64,000 nt of DNA from Haematobia irritans (GCF_050003625.1 NC_134400.1:53696066-53760065), one strand, 5' to 3'; positions 21,516-34,234 are shown, numbered from the stretch's first letter. Program-made: numbers and translations. Notes: a model not told the origin generated them from the letters alone.

Positions 21516-22724
21516 AAACAAGTAAGTAAAGTCTAAAGTCGGGCGGGGCCGACTATATTATACCCTTCACCACCATGTAGACCAACATTTGTGTTACCAT
21601 CTCAACTACTTCAAATTTGCTGGGAGGGCTATATAAAGGTTTGCATATCCAGATACAAAGACAATTTTTTGGACTTCTAGAAAATCTCTAGAATTAAAAT
21701 TGAAATCGCACCCTTACAAAAAATCGCTTCTGTAACATATACTCCCAAACATATTTTGCTTCAAGCATATACATTTTTGGGTATTGCCCAAACATTTATA
21801 TGTTTGATCTCTTCCAATATATAATATGTTTGAAAGCATATTGGTCTAAAAAATATATGTTTGGGTAGTCTAAGTTCCAAACATTTTGTATTTTTGCATC
21901 CAAATTCAATAATGTTGTCTTCCAAAAAACAATATGTTATTATGTGAACATATAATATGTTTGGAAGCATTTTGCACCCAAAAATATTATATTCTTAAAA
22001 AAAATTCTCCCAAACAATATTGTGCTCAAAATTTTATTTATTTATTTATATATTTACAATCATAATGAATTATGAAAATAAACAGGTAATATAGGTGCTA
22101 ACAACATAGGTTTTCGACCTGAATGCTCAAAATTTTGTTTCTGCCTAATTGTATATTCCCCCACATCTTTCTCACTTCCACGAGATTTTTTAGTTCTTAG
22201 CACTTTTTTCTGTGATACAAACATTGTAGAAGAAATTATTCAATTTTATGATTTTTTTTTATTTTAATTTTACCTTTTGCCGGACGGGTATTCGAACAGC
22301 GGACCACACAGTTTGTAAGGATCAAAGAAGTAGCAGATCAATTGCCCAAGGAAAAATAAAATGTTAATTTTGTAATAACAATCAACAACCACCAACTTAA
22401 TTCAATATCGCTCCCTGTTAAATAGCGCTCCAAGCTACTAAACACATATATGTTTATAGGCTATTTCTAAATTAATATATGTTTGCATCCAAGCATATTA
22501 TATTTACAAACATTTTATGTCCCAAACATAATATGTTCTAACATATTAACATATATGTCCCAAACATGTTATGCTAGTTTATGAACATTATATGCTTGCA
22601 CTCAAAAATATTGTGTTTAAAAATTTGTGTTCCAAACATATAATGTTTATAGCCAAACATATGAAAAACAGTCTTTTCCATCCGTGCGGCTAACGCCCTG
22701 GAATGAAACACAATGTTAATAAAA
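21516..22724 (+). mobile_element. Hel-1 copy b, 5' fragment with TA-A insert
   Basis: The 5' end shows ACAAGTAAGTAAAGTC, the AGTCGG/CCGACT hairpin and TTATACCCTTCACCAC at 21558-21573. It is interrupted at 21709-22686 by TA-A, resumes as CGGCTAACGCCCTGG, then is cut by the start of Hel-1 copy c at about 22725. Confidence 0.8.
21709..22686 (-). mobile_element. TA-A copy inside Hel-1 copy b (978 bp)
   Basis: It runs from CACCCTTACAAAAAATCGC to CATCCGTG. The flanks read ATCG and CGGC. The unbroken Hel-1 sequence (near 18940, reversed) is AAATCGGCTAACG, so the duplicated bases are CG rather than TA. It shares the B-box string with the other copies. Confidence 0.82.
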
Positions 22725-25700
22725 AACAAGTAAGTAAAGTCTAAAGTCGGGCGGGGCCGACTATATTATACCCTTCACTACCATGTAGACCAACATTTGT
22801 GTTACTATTTCAACTACTTCAAATTTTCTGGGAGCAATATAAAGGTTTGCATTTCCAGATACAAATACTTTTAATGGAGACAATTTTTTGTACTTTTACA
22901 AAAACTCTAGAATTAAAATTTAAATCGGCTAACGCGCTGGGATGAAACACGATGCTAATTGTACAAAAGAGCATTTGCGATTTATCAGGCGATACTTATG
23001 TATTCGAGATATAGGACAATTTGAGTAACATTTACAAGTTTTGCTACTCAGCAGTGACGATTTTACAAGGATATTGGTTCGATCTTACCAAGATATGTGG
23101 TCAAGTGTGGGTTGTGATATATTATTTGGTCAAGTCGGGCGACTTGGAGCCTTATTTAAAACTCAACCGTTCTGTGGAAAGTCTGGCATTACAGTGTGTA
23201 GGATATGACTAAGAAATCATCGCAGAGTTTTGTGTAAAGCGAATTTGGTCATATTTGTATAAACCCGAAGAATGAATATATGGAGGCTTTATCTAATTCT
23301 GAACCAAATTAGATAAAACTTGACACACATAAATATCATATTAAATATATTCTACGTGGAAACTATGCAGTCAATTGGAGGAAAATCCCATTGAAAATGG
23401 GTCTAAAATATGAAATAGTCTACCATATTTTCCCAACTCTGGTGTACATATAATGTGAGCTACATATAATCTGAACCGATTTCGACTAAATTTGACATGC
23501 ATAGTTAGAATAATAATTCTGCTATCTCTGCAAAATTTCACGTAAATGGGAGTTTAACTTTGGCCCCCGTGGTCATTTGAGTATAAATCGGGCGAAAGAT
23601 ATATATGGGAGCTATATCTAAATCTGAACCGATTTCAACCAAATTTGGCACACTTACCGATACTGTTAAACGTACTCCTTGTGCAAAATTTGAACCAAAT
23701 CACGGCAAAACTCTGGCTTTTGAGGCCATATAAATTCAAATCGGACGAAAGATATATATGGGAGCTATAACTAAATTTGAACCGATTTCAACCAAATTTG
23801 GTACACTTACCGATACTATTAAATGTACTCCTTGTGCAAAATTTGAACTAAATCACGGCAAAACTCTGGCTTTTGAGGCCATATAAGTGCAAATCGGACG
23901 AAAGGTATATATGGGAGCTATATCTAAATCTGAACCGATTTCAAATTTATCAAATTTACCAAGCATTGGTAGAATGTCAATTCTACTCTTTATGCAAAAT
24001 TTCACGTAAATCGGTAGTAAACTTTGGCCTCTGTGGTCATATGAGTCTAAATCGGACGAAAGCTATATATGGGAGCTATATCTAAATCTGAACCGATTTA
24101 GCTGATATTTTGCAAGTTTTTCGAGACTCATAAACTATTCGGATGTACTGAATTTGAAGAACATCGGTTGGTAAACACGCCAATTATGACCAGATCGGGG
24201 ATAAATATATATGGCAGCTATATCTAAATCTGAACCGATTTTTTACAAAAAATCGCTTCTGTAACATATACTCCCAAACATATTTTGCTTCAAGCATATA
24301 CATTTTTGGGTATTGCCCAAACATTTATATGTTTGATCTCTTCCAATATATAATATGTTTGAAAGCATATTGGTCTAAAAAATATATGTTTGGGTAGTCT
24401 AAGTTCCAAACATTTTGTATTTTTGCATCCAAATTCAATAATGTTGTCTTCCAAAAAACAATATGTTATTATGTGAACATATAATATGTTTGGAAGCATT
24501 TTGCACCCAAAAATATTATATTCTTAAAAAAAATTCTCCCAAACAATATTGTGCTCAAAATTTTATTTATTTATTTATATATTTACAATCATAATGAATT
24601 ATGAAAATAAACAGGTAATATAGGTGCTAACAACATAGGTTTTCGACCTGAATGCTCAAAATTTTGTTTCTGCCTAATTGTATATTCCCCCACATCTTTC
24701 TCACTTCCACGAGATTTTTTAGTTCTTAGCACTTTTTTCTGTGATACAAACATTGTAGAAGAAATTATTCAATTTTATGATTTTTTTTTATTTTAATTTT
24801 ACCTTTTGCCGGACGGGGATTCGAACAGCGGACCACACAGTTTGTAAGGATCAAAGAAGTAGCAGATCAATTGCCCAAGGAAAAATAAAATGTTAATTTT
24901 GTAATAACAATCAACAACCACCAACTTAATTCAATATCGCTCCCTGTTAAATAGCGCTCCAAGCTACTAAACACATATATGTTTATAGGCTATTTCTAAA
25001 TTAATATATGTCTGCATCCAAGCATATTATATTTACAAACATTTTATGTCCCAAACATAATATGTTCTAACATATTAACATATATGTCCCAAACATGTTA
25101 TGCTAGTTTATGAACATTATATGCTTGCACTCAAAAATATTGTGTTTAAAAATTTGTGTTCCAAACATATAATGTTTATAGCCAAACATATGAAAAACAG
25201 TCTTTTCCATCCGTGCGGCTAACGCCCTGGAATGAAACACAATGTTAATAAAAAACAAGTAAGTAAAGTCTAAAGTCGGGCGGGGCCGACTATATTATAC
25301 CCTTCACTACCATGTAGACCAACATTTGTGTTACTATTTCAACTACTTCAAATTTTCTGGGAGCAATATAAAGGTTTGCATTTCCAGATACAAATACTTT
25401 TAATGGAGACAATTTTTTGTACTTTTACAAAAACTCTAGAATTAAAATTTAAATCGGCTAACGCGCTGGGATGAAACACGATGCTAATTGTACAAAAGAG
25501 CATTTGCGATTTATCAGGCGATACTTATGTATTCGAGATATAGGACAATTTGAGTAACATTTACAAGTTTTGCTACTCAGCAGTGACGATTTTACAAGGA
25601 TATTGGTTCGATCTTACCAAGATATGTGGTCAAGTGTGGGTTGTGATATATTATTTGGTCAAGTCGGGCGACTTGGAGCCTTATTTAAAACTCAACCGTT

Positions 25701-26773
25701 CTGTGGAAAGTCTGGCATTACAGTGTGTAGGATATGACTAAGAAATCATCGCAGAGTTTTGTGTAAAGCGAATTTGGTCATATTTGTATAAACCGGAAGA
25801 ATGAATATATGGAGGCTTTATCTAATTCTGAACCAAATTAGATAAAACTTGACACACATAAATATCATATTAAATATATTCTACGTGGAAACTATGCAGT
25901 CAATTGGAGGAAAATCCCATTGAAAATGGGTCTAAAATATGAAATAGTCTACCATATTTTCCCAACTCTGGTGTACATATAATGTGAGCTACATATAATC
26001 TGAACCGATTTCGACTAAATTTGACATGCATAGTTAGAATAATAATTCTGCTATCTCTGCAAAATTTCACGTAAATGGGAGTTTAACTTTGGCCCCCGTG
26101 GTCATTTGAGTATAAATCGGGCGAAAGATATATATGGGAGCTATATCTAAATCTGAACCGATTTCAACCAAATTTGGCACACTTACCGATACTGTTAAAC
26201 GTACTCCTTGTGCAAAATTTGAACCAAATCACGGCAAAACTCTGGCTTTTGAGGCCATATAAATTCAAATCGGACGAAAGATATATATGGGAGCTATAAC
26301 TAAATTTGAACCGATTTCAACCAAATTTGGTACACTTACCGATACTATTAAATGTACTCCTTGTGCAAAATTTGAACTAAATCACGGCAAAACTCTGGCT
26401 TTTGAGGCCATATAAGTGCAAATCGGACGAAAGGTATATATAGGAGCTATATCTAAATCTGAACCGATTTCAAATTTATCAAATTTACCAAGCATTGGTA
26501 GAATGTCAATTCTACTCTTTATGCAAAATTTCACGTAAATCGGTAGTAAACTTTGGCCTCTGTGGTCATATGAGTCTAAATCGGACGAAAGCTATATATG
26601 GGAGCTATATCTAAATCTGAACCGATTTAGCTGATATTTTGCAAGTTTTTCGAGACTCATAAACTATTCGGATGTACTGAATTTGAAGAACATCGGTTGG
26701 TAAACACGCCAATTATGACCAGATCGGGGATAAATATATATGGCAGCTATATCTAAATCTGAACCGATTTTTT
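21716..26773 (+). repeat. Tandem segmental duplication, unit 2529 bp
   Basis: Units 21716-24244 and 24245-26773 match base for base apart from about four substitutions noticed (for example near 22289/24818 and 23267/25796). Each unit contains most of a TA-A and the first 1.5 kb of a Hel-1. The junction shares only TT (21714-21715, 24243-24244, 26772-26773). The recent origin fits microhomology-mediated duplication, or an assembly duplicate. Confidence 0.9.
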
Positions 26774-27034
26774 CCAAATTCAATAGCGATCGTCTTTGTC
26801 TCAAAAAACGACCCTATACCAAATTTGATGACGATCGGACTTAAACTGCGACCTGTACTTTGCGCACAAAAATACATGAACAGACAGACAGACGGACATC
26901 GCTAAATCGACTCAGAATTTAATTCTAAGACGATCGGTATACTAAACGATGGGTCTCAGAATTTTCCTTCTTGGCGTTACATACAAATGCACAAACTTAT
27001 TATACCCTGTACCACAGTAGTGGTGAAGGGTATA
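22725..27034 (+). mobile_element. Hel-1 copy c, disrupted by the 2.5-kb duplication
   Basis: The 5' end (AACAAGTAAGTAAAG) is at about 22725 and again at 25254. The array is at 23460-24240 and 25990-26770. The single 3' end has the GACG run (26885-26900), a palindrome starting AATCGACTCAGAAT and the terminal hairpin at about 27000-27034. Without the duplication it would be about 1.78 kb, a full-length Hel-1. It is non-coding. Confidence 0.82.
24245..25215 (-). mobile_element. TA-A, second copy created by the tandem duplication
   Basis: It is identical in order to 21716-22686 and lacks the first seven bases of the element because the duplication breakpoint cuts there. It did not transpose to this site. 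Confidence 0.85.
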
Positions 27035-27246
27035 AAAAGTCGTGGTTTGAAAGTTCATTTGGATGTAGAAACTTAAAAAAACCAAAAAAAAAGTTTTTTC
27101 TCCAATTTCACTTTTTATTTTTATCAGAATTTTTTGTAACACATTTATTTTATTATTATCAAATTTTTACAAACTTCTATGGAAGTGGAAAAGTCAAACG
27201 GCACAGGTTGAAATCCCAACGGGGATGAAACTTAATTATTTTATTA

Positions 27247-28205
27247 TTATACCCTCCACCATAGGATGGGGGTATATTAACTTTGTCATTTCGTTTGTAA
27301 CACTCGAAATATTGCTCTAAGACCCCATAAAGTATATATATTCTGGGTCGTGGTGAAATTCAGAGTCGATCTGAGCATGTCCGTCCGTTGAAATCACGCT
27401 AACTTCCGAAACAAGCTATCGACTTGAAACTTGCCACAAGTAGTTGTTATTGATGTAGGTCGGATGGTATTGCAAATGGGCCATATCGGTCCACTTTTAC
27501 GTATAGCCCCCATATAAACGTACCCCCAAATTTGGCTTGCAGACCCTCTAAGAGAAGCAAATTTCATCCGATTCGGCTGAAATGTGGTACATGGTGTTAG
27601 TATATGGTCTTTAACAACCATGCTAAAATTTGTCCAAATCGGTCCTTAATTATATATAGCCCCCATATAAACCGATCCCCAGATTTGGCTTGCGGAGCCT
27701 CTAAGAGAAGAAAATTTCATCCGATCCGGTTGAAATTTGGTACTTGGTGTTATTATATGGTCTCTAACAACTATGCAAAAATTGGTCCACATCGGTGCAT
27801 AATTATATATAGCCCCCATATAAACCGATCACCAGATTTGACCACCGGAGCCTCTCTGATTCAGTTGATATTTGGTACGTGGTGTTAATATATGGCCTCA
27901 AACACCCATGCAAAAATTGGTCGAAATCGGTCCATAATTATATATAGCCCCCATATAAACCGATCCCCAGTTTTGACCTCCGGTGCCTTTTGGAGAAGCA
28001 AAATTCATCCGATCTGGTTGAAATTTGGTACGTGGTGGTAGTATATGATATTTAACAACCATGCTAAAAGTGGTCCATATTAGTCCATAATCATATATAG
28101 CCCCCATATAAACCGATCCCGAGATTTGGTTTTGGAGCCTCTTGGAGGGGCAAATTTCATCCGAGTCAGTTGAATTTTGGTACATTGTGCTAGTACATGG
28201 ATTCG
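27247..28205 (-). mobile_element. Hel-3 copy, reversed
   Basis: It begins with the terminal hairpin (CCCTCCACCATAGGATGGGGG between TATA arms), then the AACTTTGTCATTTCGTTTGT block also found at 1290-1325, then about five 150-bp units marked by ATATAGCCCCCATATAAACC. It runs directly into the Hel-4 array. Confidence 0.78.
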
Positions 28206-28229
28206 TGTTTTGTTTGCAGGCAGGTCAAG

Positions 28230-29085
28230 TTCGAAGATGGGCTATATCGGTCCAAGTTTTGATATAGTCCCCATATAAACCGACCTTCCGAATTGGAGTC
28301 TTGGGCTTTTAAAAATCGTAGTTTTTATCAAATTTGCCTGAAGTTGGAAGTTTAGAGGTGTTTTAGGACCATCAAAGAGTGTGCCGAAAATGGTGCCTAT
28401 CGGTCCATGTTTTGGTATAGCCCCCATATAGATTTTGCTTTTTGGGAGTCTACAAACTGTATTTTTTATCCGATTTGCCTGAAATTTAAAATCTATAGGT
28501 ATTTTAGGACTAAAAATTCGTGTGTCGAAAATGGGATGTATCGGTCCATGTTTTGGTATAGACCGATCTCCCGATTTTACTTCTTGGGCGTCTAGAAACT
28601 GTATTTACAACCCGATTTGCCTGAAATTGGAAATCTAGAGGTATTTTGGGACTACAAAGAGGTGTGTCGAAAATGGTCCGTATCGGTCCATGTTTTCGTA
28701 CAGCCCCCATATAGACCGATTTTCAGATTTTATTTCTTGGGCTTCTAGAAACTGTATTTGCTATCTGATTGGCCTGAAATTTGAAATCTAGAGGTATTTT
28801 ATGACCAGAATTAGGTGTGCAGAAAATGGGATGCATCGGTCCAGGTTTTGATATAGCTCCCCCATAAACCGATCCCCCGATTTGGGGTCTTGATCTTCTA
28901 GAAACCGTAGTTTTCATTCGATTTGCCTAAAATTGGATATCTAGGTGCATTTTGGACCATAAATATCGGTCCATGTTTCGATGTAGCCCCCCATATAGAC
29001 CGATCTCCCAAATTTACTTCATGGGCTTCTAGAATCCGTAGTTTTTATCCAATGTGGCGGAAATTAGAAATCTATAGGTATTTTA
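28230..29085 (-). repeat. Hel-4 tandem array (units of about 130-155 bp)
   Basis: CGGTCCATGTTTT or close variants occur at about 28246, 28401, 28542, 28684, 28836 and 28967. Units share CCCCCATATAGACCGAT, a cousin of the Hel-1 and Hel-3 core TATGGGNGCTATA. Units are more diverged and variable in length than in Hel-3, so the array is older. No own ends are seen. Confidence 0.75.
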
Positions 29086-29608
29086 TTATCGGTAGTAAAC
29101 TTTGGCCTCTGTGGTCATATGAGTCTAAATCGGACGAAAGCTATATATGGGAGCTATATCTAAATCTGAACCGATTTAGCTGATATTTTGCAAGTTTTTC
29201 GAGACTCATAAAATATTCGGTTGTGCTGAATTTGAAGAACATCGTTTGATAAACACGCCAATTATGACCAGATCGGGGATAAATATATATGGCAGCTATA
29301 TCTAAATCTGAACCGATTTTTTCCAAAATCAATAGCGATTGCCTTTGTCCCAAAAAACGACCCTATGCCAAATTTGAGGACGATCGGACTTAAACTGCGA
29401 CCTGTACTTTGCGCACACAAATACATGAACAGACAGACAGACAGACGGACGGACAGACAGACAGACGGACATCGCTAAATCGACTCAGAATTTAATTCTA
29501 AGACGATCGGTATACTAAACGATGGGTCTCAGACTTTTCCTTCTTGGCGTTACATACAAATGCACAAACTTATTATACCCTGTACCACAGTAGTGGTGAA
29601 GGGTATAA
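29086..29608 (+). mobile_element. Hel-1 3' terminal segment
   Basis: One and a half array units, a GACA/GACG run at 29428-29470, the AATCGACTCAGAAT palindrome and the terminal hairpin at 29574-29608. The join to Hel-4 at about 29085 has no visible boundary, suggesting template switching or recombination between related arrays. A degenerate Hel-1-like stretch follows to 29809. Confidence 0.75.
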
Positions 29609-30149
29609 ATATGGGAAACATTTAAATCTGAATCAATTTTAAGGAAACTTCGAAAAAGTTTATTTATGATTTATCGCTCGATATATATGTATTAGAAGTT
29701 TAGGAAAATTAGAGTATTTTTACAACTTTTCGACTAAGCAGTGGCGATTTTACAAGGAAAATGTTGGTATTTTGGCCATTTTTGTCGAAATCAGAAAAAC
29801 ATATATATGCACCCTCATAAAAAACGCTTCTGTAACATATACTCCCAAACATATTTTGCTTCAAGCATATACATTTTTGGGTATTGCCCAAACATTTATA
29901 TGTTTGATCTCTTCCAATATATAATATGTTTGAAAGCATATTGGTCTAAACAATATATGTTTGGGTAGTCTAAGTTCCAAACATTTTGTATTTTTTCCAG
30001 GGATCCGGAGCGGTCCATTTTTTTCGCTCCGCTCCGCTCCCGCTCCGGAGAAAAAAAAACCGCTCCGCTCCTCGCTCCTCTCCGAGAAAAAAAATCCTCT
30101 TCGAGAAAATTATAGTACAAACATTGTATTATTTGTTCAATTGAGTTTT

Positions 30150-31693
30150 ATTTTATTTAGAAAAATCGGGCGGTACATATATGGGAGCTATAGCTAAATC
30201 TGAACCGATTTCGATGATTTTTTGCACATATACACGCTCACAAAAAATCGCTTCTGTAACATATACTCCCAAACATATTTTGCTTCAAGCATATACATTT
30301 TTGGCTATTGCCCAAATATTTATATGTTTGATCTCTTCCAATATATAATATGTTTGAAAGCATATTGGTCCAAATAATATATGTTTGGGTAGTCAATTTC
30401 CATACATTTTGTATTTTTGCATCCAAATTCAATAATGTTGTCTTCCAAAAAACAATATGTTATTATGTGAACATATAATATGTTTGGAAGCATTTTGCAC
30501 CCAAAAATATTATATGCTTAAAAAAATTCTCCCAAACAATATTGTGCTCAAAATTTTATTTATTTATATATTTACAATCATAATGAATTATGAAAATAAA
30601 CAGGTAATATAAGTGCTAACAACATAGGTTTTGGACCTTAATGCTCAAAATTTTGTTTCTGCCCAATTGTATATTCCCCCACATCTTTCTCACTTCCACG
30701 AGATTTTTTAGTTCTTAACACCTTTTTCTGTAATACAAACATTGTAGAAGAAATTATTCAATTGTATGATTTTTTTTTATTTTAATTTTACCTTTTGCCG
30801 GACGGGGATTCGAACAGCGGACCACACAGTTTGTAAGGATCAAAGAAGTAGCTGATCAATTGCCCAAGGAAAAATAAAATGTTAATTTTGTAATAACAAG
30901 CAACAACCACCAACTTAATTCAATATCGCTCCCTGTTAAATAGCGCTCCAAGCTACTAAACACATATATGTTTATAGGCTATTTCTAAATTAATATATGT
31001 TTGCATCCAAGCATATTATATTTACAAACATTTTATGTCCCAAACATAATATGTTCTAACATATTAACATATATGTCCCAAACATGTTATGCTAGTTTAT
31101 GAACATTATATGCTTGCACTCAAAAATATTGTGTTTAAAAATTTGTGTTCCAAACATATAATGTTTATAGCCAAACATATAATGTTTATAGCCAAACATA
31201 TGAAAAACAGTCTTTTTCATCCGTGTAGTTAGTGCTATAGAAGATTACATTTCGCCAACTTTGAGTAAGATCGGTTATAAGGGTTTTATGACCTAATTTG
31301 ACAAAATCGGGCGATACATATATCGGTTAGTAAAAAAAGTGCAACGTGACCCCATTCGTCGAAATCGGGCAATACATATATATGGAAGCTATATCTAAAT
31401 TTGATCCGATTTCTTCCAAATTCAATAACGTTCGTCCTTGTGCCCAAAAAAACTCCCTGTACCAAATTTCATCAAAATCTGTTAATAATTGCGACCGAAA
31501 TCCTGTGAACAACAAACACATGGACAGACGGACGGATGGACGGACGGACGCCAAGCGCTAGATCGATTCAGGAGGTGATTCTGAGTCGATCGGTATATAT
31601 TTTATGGGGTCTAAAATCAATATTTCTTGTAGGCACATTTTTTGGCAGATCAAACTTATTATACCCTAACACCTATGTGGTTTAGGGTATAAT
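30150..31693 (+). mobile_element. Hel-2 copy with TA-A insert
   Basis: Units contain AATCGGGCGATACATATATGG. The tail has a GACGGACG run (31525-31550), a palindrome starting GATCGATTCA and a terminal hairpin at about 31659-31693 (TTATACCCTAA/TTAGGGTATAA). The left boundary is only approximate. A TA-A sits at 30233-31225. It is homologous to 50426-51400. Confidence 0.75.
30233..31225 (-). mobile_element. TA-A copy inside Hel-2 (993 bp)
   Basis: TA duplicates flank it (30231-30232, 31226-31227). The related Hel-2 at 50935-50960 carries the unbroken site GCACTAACTATATGTGCAAA (reverse strand), which proves the element limits and a 2-bp TA duplication. A short local duplication of GTTTATAGCCAAACATAT occurs near its right end. 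Confidence 0.92.
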
Positions 31694-31699
31694 GACTTT

Positions 31700-31975
31700 A
31701 AAACAATGTGTTAAAATATTTTATTAATTTTGAAGATTTTTTCAGAAATATTAAATCCATTTTGACTTCATTAAAACGAAATTTGCATTCATGTTAGGAT
31801 ATACATTTTTATGTCGAATCACTTAGCTATAAGGACAAACAGACTTCATTGAAAAGTTTAGAGACTTTTAGACAAGGAAAAACTTTTTTTCAGAGAAATA
31901 CGTCTTCTATTCTAAGCAAAATTCGTATTTTAAGCATGTGAAATATTCGGCCTCCCGACAATATTCTTTGCGGTG
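31700..31975 (+). repeat. Diverged dispersed repeat, copy 1
   Basis: It is similar throughout to 34235-34600: TTTTATTAATTTT, CATGTTA..ATACA, ATCACTTA..TATAAGGACA, ACTTCATT.AAAAGTTTA, GAGAAAT.CGTCTTC. Neither copy codes. The family is unknown; it may be body sequence of the hAT-like element, duplicated. Confidence 0.55.
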
Positions 31976-32165
31976 CACCATCTACTATTTAATATGTGAT
32001 AGAAACCAAATTTATGAAAATGGACCAAAATGGACCAAATTCTGTTTGGTCTGACCATCGGACCAAATTTAAAAATTAGAAATCTTTTGGACCAATTTTG
32101 GTCCGATCGGACCAAAACGGCAACGCTGATTGGAATTGAAAGTCTATACACAGAGTTGAAGTAAC

Positions 32166-32521
32166 CAAAGACAATAAACTCTAGGAAGATAGGAGATTGG
32201 CTACTGAGGAGATCAAACCATTTACCGTGTTAGTTTCATACTCGAACCAAACGCGTATACGACAAGTATTGACATAGCATTAAAATGCAAATAAAAAGAA
32301 ATTAAGTGCACGAAATAAATTTCCATAAAGGGGAAAATGTAATTTTTTTGTTGTTGCCTAAAATGTAACATTGTTTCATTAAGAAAATTAAGTTTTTCAT
32401 TTAAAAAAAAGGAAACGAAAAACAAATAAAAAATTACGAACATGTATGGAACTAACGTGGTAAATGCAACATTTGGTATGACGCAAGCCAATTTCCTATC
32501 TTCCTAGAGTTATTGTCTTTG
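32166..32521. mobile_element. hAT-type MITE, older copy (356 bp)
   Basis: The ends are CAAAGACAATAAACTCTAGG and its reverse complement; the inverted repeat of about 35 bp is well kept, and the 8-bp duplication GAAGTAAC is at 32158-32165 and 32522-32529. The inner sequence is a diverged cousin of 32533-32855 (GGTATGACG, AAAAAGAAATT). Confidence 0.88.
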
Positions 32522-32532
32522 GAAGTAACTAC

Positions 32533-32855
32533 CAAAAACAATGGAAGATGAAGATGGGAAAATGGCAGCAGAGGGTATCAAACCATTGACGGCGTTCGAT
32601 GCAAACGTGTCGTTTATGATTTTTTGTTCCACAAATTAAACTAAGAATAAAAAGAAATTTATATCAGGGAATGACGTAGAACAATCGGTCAAAAGTTTCT
32701 CATTATTATTTACACAAAATTTAACATCATTTGTGAGTTTTTAACAAAAAATATTGCAAATTAAAAATGAACGAACGTGTATGTATCGAACACCGTAAAT
32801 GCAACTTTTGGTATGACGTCGCCCATTTTCCCGTCTTCATCTTCCATTGTTTTTG
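32533..32855. mobile_element. hAT-type MITE, younger copy (323 bp)
   Basis: The terminal repeats are CAAAAACAATGGAAGATGAA at both ends. The perfect octamer duplication GTAACTAC is at 32525-32532 and 32856-32863. It is nearly identical to 19224-19546. Its target overlaps the right duplication of the older MITE. Confidence 0.93.
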
Positions 32856-32863
32856 GTAACTAC

Positions 32864-33410
32864 TCTCCGAAAGTTTTTTTTTGTTTTGCAACAGACGTAG
32901 AGAAGAGGTTTTGTTATATTTGTAATGTGTGTGTGTATGTTTATGTTTGCAACAACCTCCATCGACATCAGTCCGTGGTATACCTACGAATATTCTTACT
33001 CAGATCTAGTGTTACCTAATTTCGCTTTTTTCCCCTTTATTGTATAATAAATGTATATGCGCACATTTTTCAACCAAAATTGAAATTTTAATTAAATTTT
33101 CGAGAACTAATATCAGAAATAAGAGAATGCTAGGATATAGTACAATAGTAAAGCAAATGTGAATGAAAAAAAGCATGCCCGGTTCCAAAGAATTTTTCTT
33201 TACTTTAACAGTTTGGGTATTAATTCCGAGCCAAAGAAGCGGAGAATACAAGTAAGGATACTTTAAAGACGTAATTCTCTTTTAAATTTGGGGGCTATGT
33301 ACTTGCTTCTAGGAAGCAAATGTTAATTTTTAATTTTTTTAGATTTTTTCGTCAGTTGTTATCAAAATCATTTAAAAACGAGTTAACGACAATTTTATTT
33401 TCCATATCAA
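32864..33410. other. Spacer inside hAT-like element, nothing recognised
   Basis: AT-rich, with a short GT run near 32928. No coding or repeat structure is supported. Confidence 0.45.
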
Positions 33411-34194
33411 CCCTGCCAGCATTTCAGTGTTCCATTTCATCCTCATCGCTACCACAGACTCGTAAGTGACACTGCAACAATCGCCAACTGTGATAGTATT
33501 TTGCCATCACTATTCGCATGAAAGTATTTTGCCATCACTATTGTTACAAGAGCCATTTTATATTTTGTGAAACACCAAGCGCAACTGGCTTATTATAATT
33601 TATTTCAATGAAAACGAAAATAAAGTGCTGAAAACATAGTTATTACGCTTAAAATTGTGAAAAGTAAATTGGTGAACAATTTTTGACTTTCCAAATGGAA
33701 TAAAGTGATAGTTTTTCAAATATTTTTCCAGACACGCTGCCTCCATTGGGAATAAAAGTACTGGCTGATAGACGCTACAACATTTAACTTACAACTTGTA
33801 ACTCAACATCAATCTCTTATTAATGCATAAAAATGTGTTAAATGTGATGTGATAGCCGTATAAATGTTATATGTATGAGAATTTATAAATGTTTCATAAA
33901 ATTAATAAACATCTAAACAATCGTGTTTTACTTGACAACAATGATTCTTTTAAAACTATCTTAAAATGCACTTTGTCTGATTGTTTGAAGGGGCTCTTAT
34001 TGGCGTCCTTCTAAATATATCCAGAAGGGCCTAATAATTGCACTCATGCGATACTTTTTTGTAGTAACTTGGCGTGGTACAACTTCTCAATAGTGACGGC
34101 GCTTTTCCGAGGAGTTTTGGATATCGTATACGACTGTTTTCGACGTAGTGGGGATTCTCTGAAGCGCCCCCAAATTCAAAAAATGTTGGAAGGG
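33411..34194. mobile_element. CCC-2 element, uninterrupted copy (784 bp)
   Basis: The ends are CCCTGCCAGCATTT and, reversed, CCCTTCCAACATTT. The flanking dinucleotide AA occurs on both sides. The same sequence, split by a Hel-1, occurs at 61406-63682. It is non-coding. The class is uncertain; a 2-bp duplication is possible. Confidence 0.65.
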
Positions 34195-34234
34195 AAGACT
34201 CGACTTCCAGTAGAAATTATGCTATGTTTAAAGT

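Noticed and set aside
27035..27246. SINE or gene between Hel-1 and Hel-3 (AGGTTGAAATCCC)
   Set aside because: It resembles parts of 59723-59830 and 61015-61085 loosely but has no clear boxes or target duplication.
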